Source of the DNA: Ulota crispa
Taxonomy: Eukaryota; Streptophyta; Bryopsida; Orthotrichales; Orthotrichaceae
Length of the DNA: 64,000 nucleotides
Direction of reading: 5' to 3'
NCBI GenBank assembly: GCA_963920765.1
Contig: OY987250.1
Coordinates: forward strand, 9,230,409 to 9,294,408
This document shows positions 32,401 to 42,876 of the stretch, piece after piece (positions within the stretch are counted from its first letter, which is position 1; each line of letters opens with the position of its first letter). A program made the translations under genes and the position numbers. The notes beneath the pieces were generated by a model. That model saw only the letters and a program-made list of their open reading frames with translations, did no database searches and was not told the DNA's origin.

Positions 32401-34423
32401 GGCACACTCTGTAAATGACCGAATCATAAAAATCCTCTAATAAGAACATTGAGGATAGGACCTTAAACCTTCCAGCAACAAAAAGAAAGAATAATGAAAA
32501 ACCCTACACTAAGTGTTTACTGAGATGATGGATGGTGTCCAGTATCATAATGAGGATCCTCCTAGTACGAAGACCAGATTGCGATACGCAGAATTTTCAT
32601 TACACCGAAACTACAAAATCTTGATCACAAACGAGGTGAAAAATGCCAACTATTCTAGGAACACCAACAGCATGGCTATCAGTAATTTCCTCTACAGACC
32701 TAATAATCAAATTTCATGATAGAAACACAGATCAAAACAACTAGCTTCATTCAAAAAGGATATAATGGTTGTTGTCCTGGACATGGCCACAATATGACAA
32801 ACACTACATCCAAAACGTCTAGTACACCCATGTCCGTCTAGTAAAGTCAACTTTAAGTTTGACTTTTAAATAAAGCACTCTCTATTCCCCATCTTGACAT
32901 ATTAACGTTTCATTTTATTGAAGTATCTCAACTTAATAAACACTTATTAGATTCTAAATTTTGGGTCATGTTTGAAGTAAATTTTCAAATTATCTCAATT
33001 GTTAACCCTTAAAGGACGGATGGATAACCGTGCCTTGCCCTGCATGTAGCATTCTATAGTGTTTTGCACATGGGCATCAGTAATATTGCTTCAAAAAGTT
33101 GGAAAAGTCAACCGTGTATGGTGCCCTCCTGAAAATTGCAAGAAGGGCAGCTTGGGAGCTAACACCATGTTCTTGAATCTTATCACAATTTGGGTTACAA
33201 AAAAAAATGAATGCATCTCAAGAGGTAATTTTTTGTCTTCCATGATGGACCATGCATGTATGCTCACTTCTCAAAAAAATCAAATGAAAAAAGACTTTTT
33301 TGTGAATCGCAGAATCTTTTTTCAAAGCCGGAGGACGTTTTTTGTCCTCCTCAACGTTTAGGGATTAAATATGGCCTTATTAGACAAAATGTCATGCTTA
33401 CTTGACATTTGTCATGCGCAACATTGGACATCAAACAACACAACAACCAAACCCCAAAATCTTTCCAACAAGACAACTATACCCAAACTAGGTCAAGCAA
33501 ACGAACTGCCTGATAACATGAGACCTAGAACCTAAAGCTACAGCAAACTAAACAATCACTCCAAATTGCCACCAGATCAACTCACGTTGTCATAGCCATA
33601 GGGTGATTTTCCCGCCTGAGATCGCACTACTGGATCCTGCACAACATCCACAAACTCAATCACCTCTACTTCCACAAAAAGCCGAGGCTATCACTGATAT
33701 TATTCCGACATCAAAATAGGTCGTGACACAAGAAAGATCACTCAGCATTAAGCTCTTAATCAACTCTATGATTTCTACTTTTCTCCAAGAAAATCACTAG
33801 TTCACTAGTTTTCGATGTTTCAACACTACAACTAGACGCTTCAAGACAATCTCCGAAACAAAAATCCGAGTCGCTTCAGAGGATCTTATGTATACATTAA
33901 TTAATGTTCACCGCCAGGTTAACCAACAAACTCAAAGAAATTAAGAAAATCAATGGATGGATGAATAAATGTCCATTTCCAACATTATAGAGCATTACTG
34001 TCCAAGATACATACAGAATCCACCACAACGTTTTCAAAGGAAACAAAGGCAAATGGAGGTTCAAGATCCAAGCTCCAATCTACTTACAGAAATAGGATTC
34101 ACATCGTCTGTAATATTTTTCATTTTCATGCCTCTATTTGTAATTTCCCCAAGATCTTCTGTATACATTAATTAATGTTCACCGCCAGGTTAACCTACTA
34201 ACTCAAAGAAATTAAGAAAATCAATGGATGGATGAATAAATGTCCCCTTCGCAACATTTTAGAGCATTACTGTCCAAGATACATACAAAATCTACCACAA
34301 CGTTTTCAAAGGAAACAAAAGGCAAATGGAAGTCCAAGATCCAAGCTGCAATCTAAGCTTACTTACAGAAAAAGGATTCACGTCGTCTTCATCGAACGGA
34401 TTGCTGTCATACCGTCCCGCCAT
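29415..34423 (-). CDS. SCAMP: Secretory carrier-associated membrane protein (SCAMP)
   Basis: Thirteen exons with in-frame GT-AG junctions: 34367-34423, 33586-33636, 32316-32396, 32079-32141, 31799-31832, 31439-31561, 31175-31240, 30953-31046, 30761-30806, 30449-30516, 30212-30260, 29871-29936, 29415-29501. The product is 294 residues, the normal plant length. SCAMPs are four-pass proteins of secretory and endocytic vesicles and plasma membrane. The start [19 protein letters not shown] carries two NPF motifs (EH-domain ligands). A charged coiled coil ([20 protein letters not shown]) follows, then [16 protein letters not shown], and four hydrophobic helices with [11 protein letters not shown] between helices 2 and 3. 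The tail [18 protein letters not shown] is typical. The donor after exon 4 (GTGTTG) is weak. A telo-box lies 38 bases upstream of the ATG. Confidence 0.96.
33002..33368. mobile_element. TTAA element, GGACGGA family, copy 1, in SCAMP intron 2
   Basis: A 367-bp element with TTAA at 33002-33005 and 33365-33368 and ends TTAACCCTTAAAGGACGGA and TTAATCCCTAAACGTTGAGG. Near the right end is a hairpin GGAGGAC...GTCCTCC. It lies between SCAMP exons 2 and 3. The copy at 39704-40068 is close to 90% similar by eye. Confidence 0.88.
33882..34391. repeat. 271-bp tandem duplication covering the end of SCAMP exon 1
   Basis: GATCTTATGTATACATTAAT at 33882 recurs as GATCTTCTGTATACATTAAT at 34153, and both copies run on through the exon 1 donor. 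The downstream copy (33882-34109) retains a decayed exon end (GATGTGAATCC) and an intact GTAAGT donor at 34082-34087. A 42-bp Mutator-like remnant (34109-34150) lies between the copies. Confidence 0.88.
34109..34150. mobile_element. Remnant of the GGGGAAATTACAAATAGGGG element
   Basis: Forty-two bases matching the right end of the Mutator-like element at 22926-23342 with about one difference, ending ATTTGTAATTTCCCC. It lies exactly at the junction of the SCAMP exon 1 duplication. Confidence 0.75.
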
Positions 34424-34460
34424 CTCCAAATCAGCGCGAACTCCACTTCCACAGTCACTT

Positions 34461-34469
34461 TTAGGGTTT
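34461..34469 (-). promoter_or_regulatory. Telo-box upstream of SCAMP
   Basis: AAACCCTAA read on the minus strand, 38 bases before the SCAMP start codon. It may lie in the leader or the core promoter. Confidence 0.5.
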
Positions 34470-34558
34470 AGAAAAATCCAAAAAGCCTGTTCCGGCTACG
34501 TAAACTTGATTAAACCAAAGAGATATGAGAAGAAGTTCTTCCGCTAACTCTTACACTT

Positions 34559-35212
34559 AATTCACCTCCTCCGATCCGGAAACGTCACCAAGAACAAGGG
34601 TTGGTGGTGTGTGATTTTTCGAGAGGAACTGAGGTTATAAGGCTCCAAAGACATCAGTGTGAAGCTCTGTAGAAACCTTAGAAATGAGACGAGGACAGGA
34701 AACGAAGTGATCGGTACAAGCGAGAAGCGGAAGCGGGCAAGCAAGCGCACACGCCGCGCAGCCTCGCCGAAAGACGATTGCGATTGCAAAGGCTTGGCAG
34801 ACTCCCGAGCTACGGCCACAGCACCGTGGCTGCCAAGAAACGCCGTTCGTCCATCAGCACCGATCTGAACGCGTATTCATCCATGTTGAACCCCGTACTT
34901 AGACAGTTCATTCATCCGTGTGTGGTTTCATCAATGTTTCGTCGCACGGTTTGTAGTTCCAAGAAAGGACATCCATCCACGTCTTCTTCAAAGCGAAAGA
35001 AGCATAAGGCAGGAGGCTCTGAGGGCCCGATTCAGACCAGGACGTCCGGTGTCACCGGCCAAAAAGCATTGGTCGTCTGGTGCTTCATCGGGTTGAGTTT
35101 GGAGGGAAGATGAGGGGCTTCAAACTTAAACTTTTTTAGATGATTTATATCGTAATTCACCTTTATGAATTTATTAGTGAATTGCAAGGTGATTCATTTC
35201 TGGACTTCACTC
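34559..35212. other. GC-richer SCAMP upstream region
   Basis: A block of higher GC content upstream of SCAMP with several overlapping open frames on both strands, none recognisable and none starting with a supported ATG. It probably contains the SCAMP promoter. At 35029-35097, GGCCCGATTCAGACCAGGAC resembles the end of the MITEs at 13225 and 37640, and a weak inverse (TCGTCTGGTGCTTCATCGGG) follows. Confidence 0.4.
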
Positions 35213-37053
35213 TTAACTCTTTAAGGATCACGCGACCATATTTTGGTTGCTGGGTGTGGTTTTCGGCCTGTAGATTGAAATTGCTTAGTAATTTGGAATT
35301 TGGTCTTGAAGCATGCTTGTGATCACAAGAATTTTGCATTCATTTAAAAAAATAACAATGCAATTGGGTATGTGAGTTGACAAACAATGGTGTTTATATG
35401 GCATGGCTTCCGAATACATATCCAATTTTTGTCAAAGATGGATCAAAGCAACAACACAATACATCAAGTATGCAAGAAGAATGTCAAATTTCAATTGCAC
35501 AATTCTAAAAAATTTCAAATTGCTTAAAAAATACGCTTGTATTGTGTTCATATACAATAGTAGTATAATTGTAGTGTTTGAAAATCTATTGAAATGTTGT
35601 AGTCATTTTTGCTTTAAAATTTGTCATCCTACATTTAAGGCCAATTCTTGATTGTTTTCACCAATTGGATTTTCCAAGATAATCATCAAACTTCTTGTAG
35701 AACCATATTAGGGTAGCAAAGAAAGTGGGTTTTTTTACCCTTTTTGTCCACTTAGCTACACCTTGTGGTTGCTATTTTTGTCTATTTTGTGTGAAACTAG
35801 TCTTGTTGGAAAGGTGGGAAACCCTGCTTTCTAGAAATGTAAGGCTCTTATCAATCAAAGCCTGCATGAAGTGTTAACATTCAAAACCACACAAGCATGA
35901 AACACTAGAGATTTTCTGCATACGGCTCACTCAATCATTATAATGTTTCACCTCCAACGATAGATCTAGCTGAAATTTTGGTGCTTTACAATAAACAATG
36001 TGTACATCTCATTTGTACGGTTGGATTATTGAAAATGGGTCCATATTTGAGTCAATTCCAAATCTAAGCTTACAGCCCCTGTTTTCAATGGATTTTGTGA
36101 AAATGGGTGTGGTTGTTAACCCTTTAGTGCCCGTCAACCATTTGGAGGGGCACCTCAAATTTTCACTATACTGTCTACAAAACACATTCAAGGACAAAAT
36201 CTGCGGTTTTAAAATCAGATCGGACCGGACATATGAAAGCTATAAACTTTGGCAACATGAATATAAAAAAAAAATTGATCTAGCGGAACAATTCCATGTG
36301 AGGATTGTGAGAAGCTTGATGATCCAAAAAAACTTGTTGTGCAAAAACGTGAGACACTCTAACTAGTTAGTGTCAATCATGCAATTGAAACTTTTGATAG
36401 TGGTGAAAATCGTACAGGCTATTACCCCATTTTAGGTTACTGCATTCCAAAAAAAATTCAAAATTTGAGGCAATTTGTGCATTTCATGACATGATTTGTG
36501 AAATTGAGCATTGGAAGAATACGAATGTGGCCACATATACGGTTGAATACAGCATGCATGGAACATGTTTCCCAAAATCCAATCGGTCAATATCATCTAC
36601 ATTGGGTGTCATTTGAGGTATAAAGTCCCACATTTAGCATTGCAAACCTTCAGAGCCTAAGGAATCATAGAATACGTAATGTTGTAGCTGAAATACGCTA
36701 CACATAGAAATTCTAAATAAACCATGCATCTTCTGCACAATTGCTAGAGAGTTAGCACTGGATACTTTGGGTGCAATACGTGGGCTTTGGGATCACGTTG
36801 CGGTTGCACTAAACTAGTATTTCATTTGTTACACCCGTATGAGATTCCCAACTTCATATGTAAAACACGCATAGCTACCATGTTTCTTTTTGCCTTGCTT
36901 TGAAATTTGTTCCAATAGAAGCACAAACTAAACCCCCAACTCCATTACGTTCTGTGTTTTTGCAAACTAAATAGAACAAAGATGACAAGAACCACGGAGT
37001 ACCAAAATCAACCCAAAAGTGGTCAACTGGGCACTAAAGGGTTAAAGGATTAA
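35213..37053. mobile_element. TTAA element, long family, split by another TTAA element
   Basis: Starts TTAACTCTTTAAGGATCACG (35213) and is the inverse of the family at 6398-7309. Its other terminal repeat is interrupted: GTGTGGTTG runs up to TTAA at 36116, and after the inserted element (ending TTAA 37042-37045) the expected remainder AGGRTTAA continues to 37053. The insertion is at the TTAA that lies inside the family's own terminal repeat. Confidence 0.85.
36116..37045. mobile_element. TTAA element inserted in the terminal repeat of another
   Basis: A 930-bp element with ends TTAACCCTTTAGTGCCCGTC and the inverse GGGCACTAAAGGGTTAA, TTAA at both borders. It has no coding capacity; the 122-codon frame inside it shows no known domain. 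It belongs to a family with GTGCCC ends not otherwise seen here. Confidence 0.87.
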
Positions 37054-37639
37054 TGTGATTCACATGAGGAGTGAACTTCAGAAACTCACTTTTGTGGCTT
37101 TGCAGGGCTCATTCACCTGCTTCCTCAAACCCCAAAACTTCTTTTGTAAAAACTTTCGCAAACACGGGTGTCTCAGACTTTGCTCGTGCAAGGGAACAAA
37201 ATCAATTCACTAGTTAGCAGAGATCCTGTGAGGTGAGAAGTTCAAAGGCCAGATTTTATGTTTGAAACCCCTTATTGTCATGTTGTCATGGATTTGTCCA
37301 TCCGGTGCATGTTTTCACACCAGGCACCGCAGGTCCGGTGGAGGAGCACTTTTATTCCTTCTATTCTTAGTTGACATGATTTTGTCTTTACCTCACTTCA
37401 TGTGAGAGGGAGTATTTTGGCCGACGACCAAGATTTGGGGTCACCTTGGGAGGTGACCCCAAATCTTCACCATTACAAGCAAGTTCTTCTCTCAGATTTG
37501 GCGGGCAAAGCGATGACATGGCAATTTTGTCAAGTGGCAGTCCACTTCAGTCTGAATGCTCCAGTGGCCTAAACCCTCTAGCCAGCCAATAACATGCTCT
37601 CAAATCTTCTCCGCTTCCCGATCTGAATTGGGCCTTTAA

Positions 37640-37950
37640 GGCCCGATTCAGACTAGCAACCGGCCGAGAGACTGAAATCAGCAACGTGTCCAATGTTTTG
37701 CCTAATAGAACTTTTCCATGTAATTGTGTGTCATCCAAGAGTGTGCCTTTACCAATCAAGTTTGATACCACCCTTGAAATAGGCCCCAAAACTTCACTAT
37801 CTTGGCTGCTAACATGGTTATATTGGTTGGTGAAGATGGATGTAAAAGTACTGGACAAACCCTCCATCTAAACCCAGCAAGGAACAAAACCCAAATTTCA
37901 ACCAATCATGTTTGAGAAATTTTCGGCCGGTCGCTAATCTGAACCCAGCC
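37640..37950. mobile_element. MITE with GGCCCGATTCAGACTAGCAA ends, copy 2
   Basis: A 311-bp element with ends GGCCCGATTCAGACTAGCAA and GGTCGCTAATCTGAACCCAG, flanked by TAA (37637-37639, 37951-37953). It is the inverted homologue of 13225-13531. The 3-bp TAA target suggests PIF/Harbinger. Confidence 0.85.
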
Positions 37951-38155
37951 TAAGAGCCAGTTTTCATGTGGGGCTAGAGGAGTCTGGGCTATACCTCCAG
38001 CCTCCAATTTTGAGAAAGTCAACTTCCATCATAGAGGCCTGGACCCTTGATTGAAGGTTCTTTTCTAAATTCTATGGCTGATAAAGATTTCAGAGTTTTT
38101 CCTTGAATCCTCCCTTTAGTTCCGGTCCCCATGAAAACCTAGCCCAAATGGAGCA

Positions 38156-38439
38156 CCTCCTCAAATGTACTCTATTTGTACATATTCTTTTTCATAGCCC
38201 TTCAACAATGTACATTAGGTGTACATTTGAGTAGGTGCTCCATTTTAGAGTCCTATGGCCTTTCCACTTCAAAATTTCATAATTAATTCCACAAAATTCC
38301 CAAAAATATGAAAAAATCTTGAGTTGGATGCCAGTTCTTTATGTCTTTCAAAGAAAATTTACTGAAAAGTATTTCAAGAAGTTTCACCTCCCCAAAATCC
38401 AATTTCAACCCTTAGATGCTCCATTCATGAGCCTCCTAC
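38156..38439 (-). repeat. Dispersed repeat with AATGGAGCA motifs
   Basis: Read on the minus strand it starts GTAGGAGGCTCATGAATGGA and ends near AAAATGGAGCACCTACTCAA. It aligns along its length with 55629-55846. The first bases resemble the AGGTAAGAGGCTC ends of TA-flanked elements at 48120 and 55629. Confidence 0.65.
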
Positions 38440-38918
38440 ATTAGCATTTTTTTTGGCAAAAAGAAGCTAAATTGGTGATAGTTCTGACAAATTTTGACAG
38501 ATATGGACAAATGTGGTTTGGTCCCTCCTTTTAACTCCTAAAAGCTCAAACCCATTTTTTTTTAAACCATAAAAACTATCAACTTTAGTCATTTGATTAC
38601 AAGAACAATATTTTTGTTGTTTTTACAAATCAATATGTAGGGCCTCGTATTGGACATATGCAAAAAGCCATGGTAAAATTTCCATGAAGTTTGAATGTAC
38701 AGATTGAGAGATATGAGCATTTGGAATTAGTACAAATAATTTTTGCGACATCTACCTCAAATTTTCAAGTCCCTTTGATTGCATATTGTGAACAATTTTT
38801 GCACTATGGATGCGGAAGAGATTTTTCCAACATGCTCTAAATTATGCTAGGCGTATTTCGACAAGTTTTCATGACCAACACAGACTTGGAACACTCCCTT
38901 CATGAGCTTGCAATGCGA

Positions 38919-39057
38919 ACATGTACGACAAGGAAATCATGGTGGAATCTACAAAAAGTTGACAAAGATTGTGACCTATTCTACAGTATACTATAGAATA
39001 GGTCACAATCTTTGTCAACTTTTTGTAGATTCCACCATGGTTCCTTGTAGTACATGT
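38919..39057. repeat. Near-perfect long inverted repeat (about 70-bp arms)
   Basis: The left arm includes GGTGGAATCTACAAAAAGTT and GACAAAGATTGTGACCTATT; the right arm is its inverse with only a few differences and almost no loop (around TCTACAGTATACTATAGA). The outer part (ACATGTACGACAAGGAA and TTCCTTGTAGTACATGT) pairs too, with mismatches. Could be a hairpin RNA precursor, a young foldback element or a recent inverted duplication. Confidence 0.92.
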
Positions 39058-39703
39058 GCTAAAAAATCTCACTTCACTAAGGTTTTTTGCCAACCAAATT
39101 TCTAATGATTGAATTTGCTAAATTGGAAATCCTAGATGTGGATTGGAAGGTTTTAATTTTATTAACAACCACAAAAAAAATTGAAAAAGAAAATCAAATC
39201 TCTAATAGTTGTTGCAATTCAAAAGTTAGTGTATTTATCAAATACAAAAGTGAATTTATCTATTACACTATTGCTCTTGGTATGTTCCAATGAAGGGTCA
39301 TGCCTTCATTGGTGGTCCTTGAGAGAAGTCAACAAAATTTGGCATGCCTAGCTTGCCCCTTGAACAAAAAAAGCACCTAAAACACCAATAACTTTTGAAT
39401 TGTGAATTTGATTTCAATTGAAATTGTGCTCTTGTTTAGCCCTTGCACAAGTTTATTTTAGAAATAAACTTCAAATAAATTGATCAAATTTTCTAATAGA
39501 AAAAGCCTATCCAAAATCTATTTTATCCCACGTAGAGACAATGGCCTTTTAGAGATTAACACTCAATGGCCTATAGACAGAAATCTAGTAAAATTTGTCA
39601 AACCCAAAAAATGCTTTGATAAGAACGCAGTCTTGTAAAAAAAAAAAAAAAAAAAAAAAAAACCCATGATGTGAGGTAGCTTATTTGCTAAAGGTCAGCT
39701 TGA

Positions 39704-40068
39704 TTAACCCTTAAAGGACGGATGAATCAACATGGCTTGCCTTGCCTGTAGCAGTCTATAGTGTTTTGCACATGGGCACTAGTAGTATTGCTTCAAAAAG
39801 TTGGAAAAGTCAACAATGTATGGTGAACTCATGAAAATTGCAAAAAGGGCAGCTTCGGAGCTAACACCATGTTTTTGAATCTTATCACAATTTGTGTTAC
39901 AAAAAAATGAATGCATCTCAAGAGGTAATTTTTTGTCTTATATAATGGACCATGTGTTTATGGTCACTTTTGAAAAAAAAAAGATGAAAAACAACTTTTT
40001 TCTGAATCACATAATCTTTTTTCAGAGCCGGAGGACGTTCTTTGTCCTCCTTGACGTTTAGTGGTTAA
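39704..40068. mobile_element. TTAA element, GGACGGA family, copy 2
   Basis: A 365-bp element with TTAA at both borders and ends TTAACCCTTAAAGGACGGA and TTAACCACTAAACGTCAAGG, highly similar to 33002-33368. It shares the GGAGGAC...GTCCTCC hairpin near the right end. A run of 26 A precedes it at 39637-39662. Confidence 0.88.
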
Positions 40069-40431
40069 AACTTTGATGGTGTCCTTACTTGAGGCACAAG
40101 TAAGAGCCCCAAAAAGCAAAAATAGAAAATGGAAGACCTTGTTACATATGTATTTTTGTATCAATTTTTAAAAGGATTTTGCAATCTTAATGTGCAATTA
40201 GCTCTAGTGTTGCCAAAGACTGCATGAAGTTTAACCATAAGAGAGGATACCTAACCAAGCTCATAGAAACTAGTTCCCCAAGGGACAACACTAAATTGGT
40301 GAGCGTAAAATAGTGAGCCATGAGCAATAAGCCAAGATTTTGTGAGTGGAAACCAACTCTAAGCTCAAAACCAATGGAAAAAAAAAAAAAAAAATCAAGT
40401 TTCTCCCAAGACAAAAGTTCAAAATGCACAA

Positions 40432-41481
40432 TTAACCCCTAAAGCCATGTTGTCTGCTCAGGGGACAAATCGGATTTCGGGCAGGTACCTTAGGCCTCAA
40501 TTTATGTTTTGATTTTTTGAAACTTTTTCTGAAGATAGAAAAACACATTAGCTTTAGGGGAATACAACTTTTATTCCAATCTATGCCCAGGAGCAAAAGT
40601 TAAGTTCAGATAAGCAAAAATTTATGGAGATCGGGCAAAAAAAATATATACAAAAACTTGATTAAAAAAAAAAAAAAAAAAAAATCTTATAGGTTAGTGT
40701 TTTTTCTACATTTGAAACTTTGATTCATTCCATTTGGACTAGTTATGAGAAAGTTATGGACAATCTTGTTTTTTGGGCAATTCAAGCAGCTTCTTGAAAA
40801 AATCACTTATAAAGTTCATATTTGGATGCAAGTTAAACATTTTTCAAAAAAAGTTGTTGGAAAGGGTGAAGTTTGCTCTCTCAAGGCTGGGCCACACAGA
40901 GATGAAAACAGACGTTTTTGAGGCTACGTCTAGTCAAACGCGCATATTCTCCCTTTTTTAGCTACCTTTATCGTTTCACAACTCCGGCTCCAAACGCCGG
41001 TTTGAGAAGCTTTAAAACAAGCGGTTTGCACCGGAATTGCTTTTTTCGGCATAGTTGTCCTTGGAAAAAGTGCCAAATGGCACTGTCTTTTACATGATTC
41101 ATTATTGCGTGTGTGGAATTTATTGTTTCAACCCCTAAACATTGACGCAAACGAAAAACGTCCGTTGCCTCCGAAAAACGCCTCTATAGCCCAGAAAAAA
41201 ACTGATTTTGATATGATTTTTTTCTAGAAGTGATCACAAATGCGTAGTGCACCATGGAAGGCAAAAATAAAATTCACCATATACACTCATAACTTTAGTT
41301 ACCCCAAGTTCAAAATCACTCAATTAGGTCTCAAGTTGCCTTTATTACAATTTTCATGGAATGAGTATACTATTGCCTTTTGCAACTTTTTGAGGCAATA
41401 TTGTTGGTGCATAATTGCAAAAAATTGTAGAAGCCAAAGTCAAGGCAGGCCACGGTGACCCACTTGACGCTTAAGGGTTAA
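40432..41481. mobile_element. TTAA element of about 1,050 bp
   Basis: Left end TTAACCCCTAAAGCCATG, right end inverse CGCTTAAGGGTTAA, TTAA at 40432-40435 and 41478-41481. A poly-A tract lies inside near 40663-40684. No transposase. This is the only copy of its family in the window. Confidence 0.75.
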
Positions 41482-42456
41482 TGCATTTTGCTCCAAGGAC
41501 TCACTCAAGAGTATAGGGAGTATAAAAGTTGTTTGTTTTTTCAAAACAAATGAATTGGATTTCGATTTCAATTTTTTTAATTAAAAACAAATTGTGTTTA
41601 TTTTTAATTTTCAAGAGTCTTCTTTTGTATGTTGTTTCACAATTTTGTAAAGAACACAATATTAGGTGAATTGGGAAAAAAAATACATTTGAGGACTTTC
41701 ACTATTTATGCCATTATGTATATATTAACATAATACAAAAAAACAAGCATGCATTTTCTTATATAATAGTGAAGTCTCAATAATTACCTCCAAGAACTTC
41801 CATAATTACATCTTTTGAGCAGTGATTATGCCTAGATTTCACAGATGTAAGATTAAGGTCAAGTACAAAATGGTCCCTCCATTTTTCCCAATTTACCTAA
41901 TATTGTGCTAAAGATTTAAATTTGGGGGAATACCTTTCAAATGCATAGTAATAATGTTTCTCCTTTTTTGTTTTGTAAAAGTCAAGTTTGATTACAATGT
42001 TTTTGGAGGATAGATGAGTCATTTCATTTATTGTGTAACACTTTGATTATGTAAATATTTTTTGTGGAATGTTTTTGAAAACAACATAAAAATAGCAATT
42101 TTTTAAAAATGGGCAAAAAACTTTTAAAAAGGTGACATGCTCAATAAAACCCACATTGCATTCAATACTTTGAATTTTTGCTTTTTGTACATTTGTTGGG
42201 ATGTTTCAATCACAAATAACATTGAACAAAAGAAAATAGTTACAAAATTTCCAACTAAGTCTTAAGATTCTTAACTTCTACATTGGGTACAAAAAATGTA
42301 AATTATCAAAAATAAGATGCTTTTAGGTACATACAAAAAAACTTCTAGGCCACATGTGCTTCATGTGAAACTCTTAGTTTGTGTATTTGTTTTTGTATTA
42401 ATCAATCATCATTATAGTTTCATGCAAGTCCAAACAAATGTAACATGTTTTAATTT
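41482..42456. other. Gene-free AT-rich stretch
   Basis: No gene or clear repeat seen. Confidence 0.5.
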
Positions 42457-42876
42457 GGGAATTGATATGGGCACACCAAGGGGTTGATCACTTGATATAT
42501 GCACATCCCATGGGTAAATTTTAGATTTTTATCATCAAAAAGTTGAATTTGAAAATTTTGAGTTTGGATTTGGACTTAGAGACCTTGATTTAATCTAGAA
42601 TCATAAAAAAGGTTGCAATTGAACAACAACCAATGAAAAAGTTTCTCTTTTTTTTTTTCAAACAAAGGTAAAAGTAATACCTTTCCCCTACCTAAGCTTT
42701 TTCACTGGGTGTTGTTCAATTGTAACCTTTTTTTTATGGTTCTAGACTAAATCATGGTCTCTAAATCCCAATTTGAATTCAAAAATCTCAAATTCAACTT
42801 TTTGATGGTAGAAACCTACAATTTACCTTAGGGGGTTGTGCATGTATTCACCCCGGATGTGCTCATATCAATTCCC
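42457..42876. mobile_element. MITE with GGGAATTGATATG ends, copy 1 (hAT-like)
   Basis: A 420-bp foldback with ends GGGAATTGATATGGGCACA and TGTGCTCATATCAATTCCC, flanked by an exact 8-bp direct repeat TTTAATTT on each side. An 8-bp target is typical of hAT elements. Inner inverted segments such as CATCAAAAAGTTGAATTTGA are conserved with copy 2. Confidence 0.82.

Noticed and set aside
34559-35113. Overlapping frames in the GC-richer block upstream of SCAMP
   Set aside because: No in-frame ATG with good context, no known motif and frames on both strands; treated as promoter/leader DNA.
37547-37871. 106-residue minus-strand frame
   Set aside because: It lies almost wholly inside the TAA-flanked MITE at 37640-37950.
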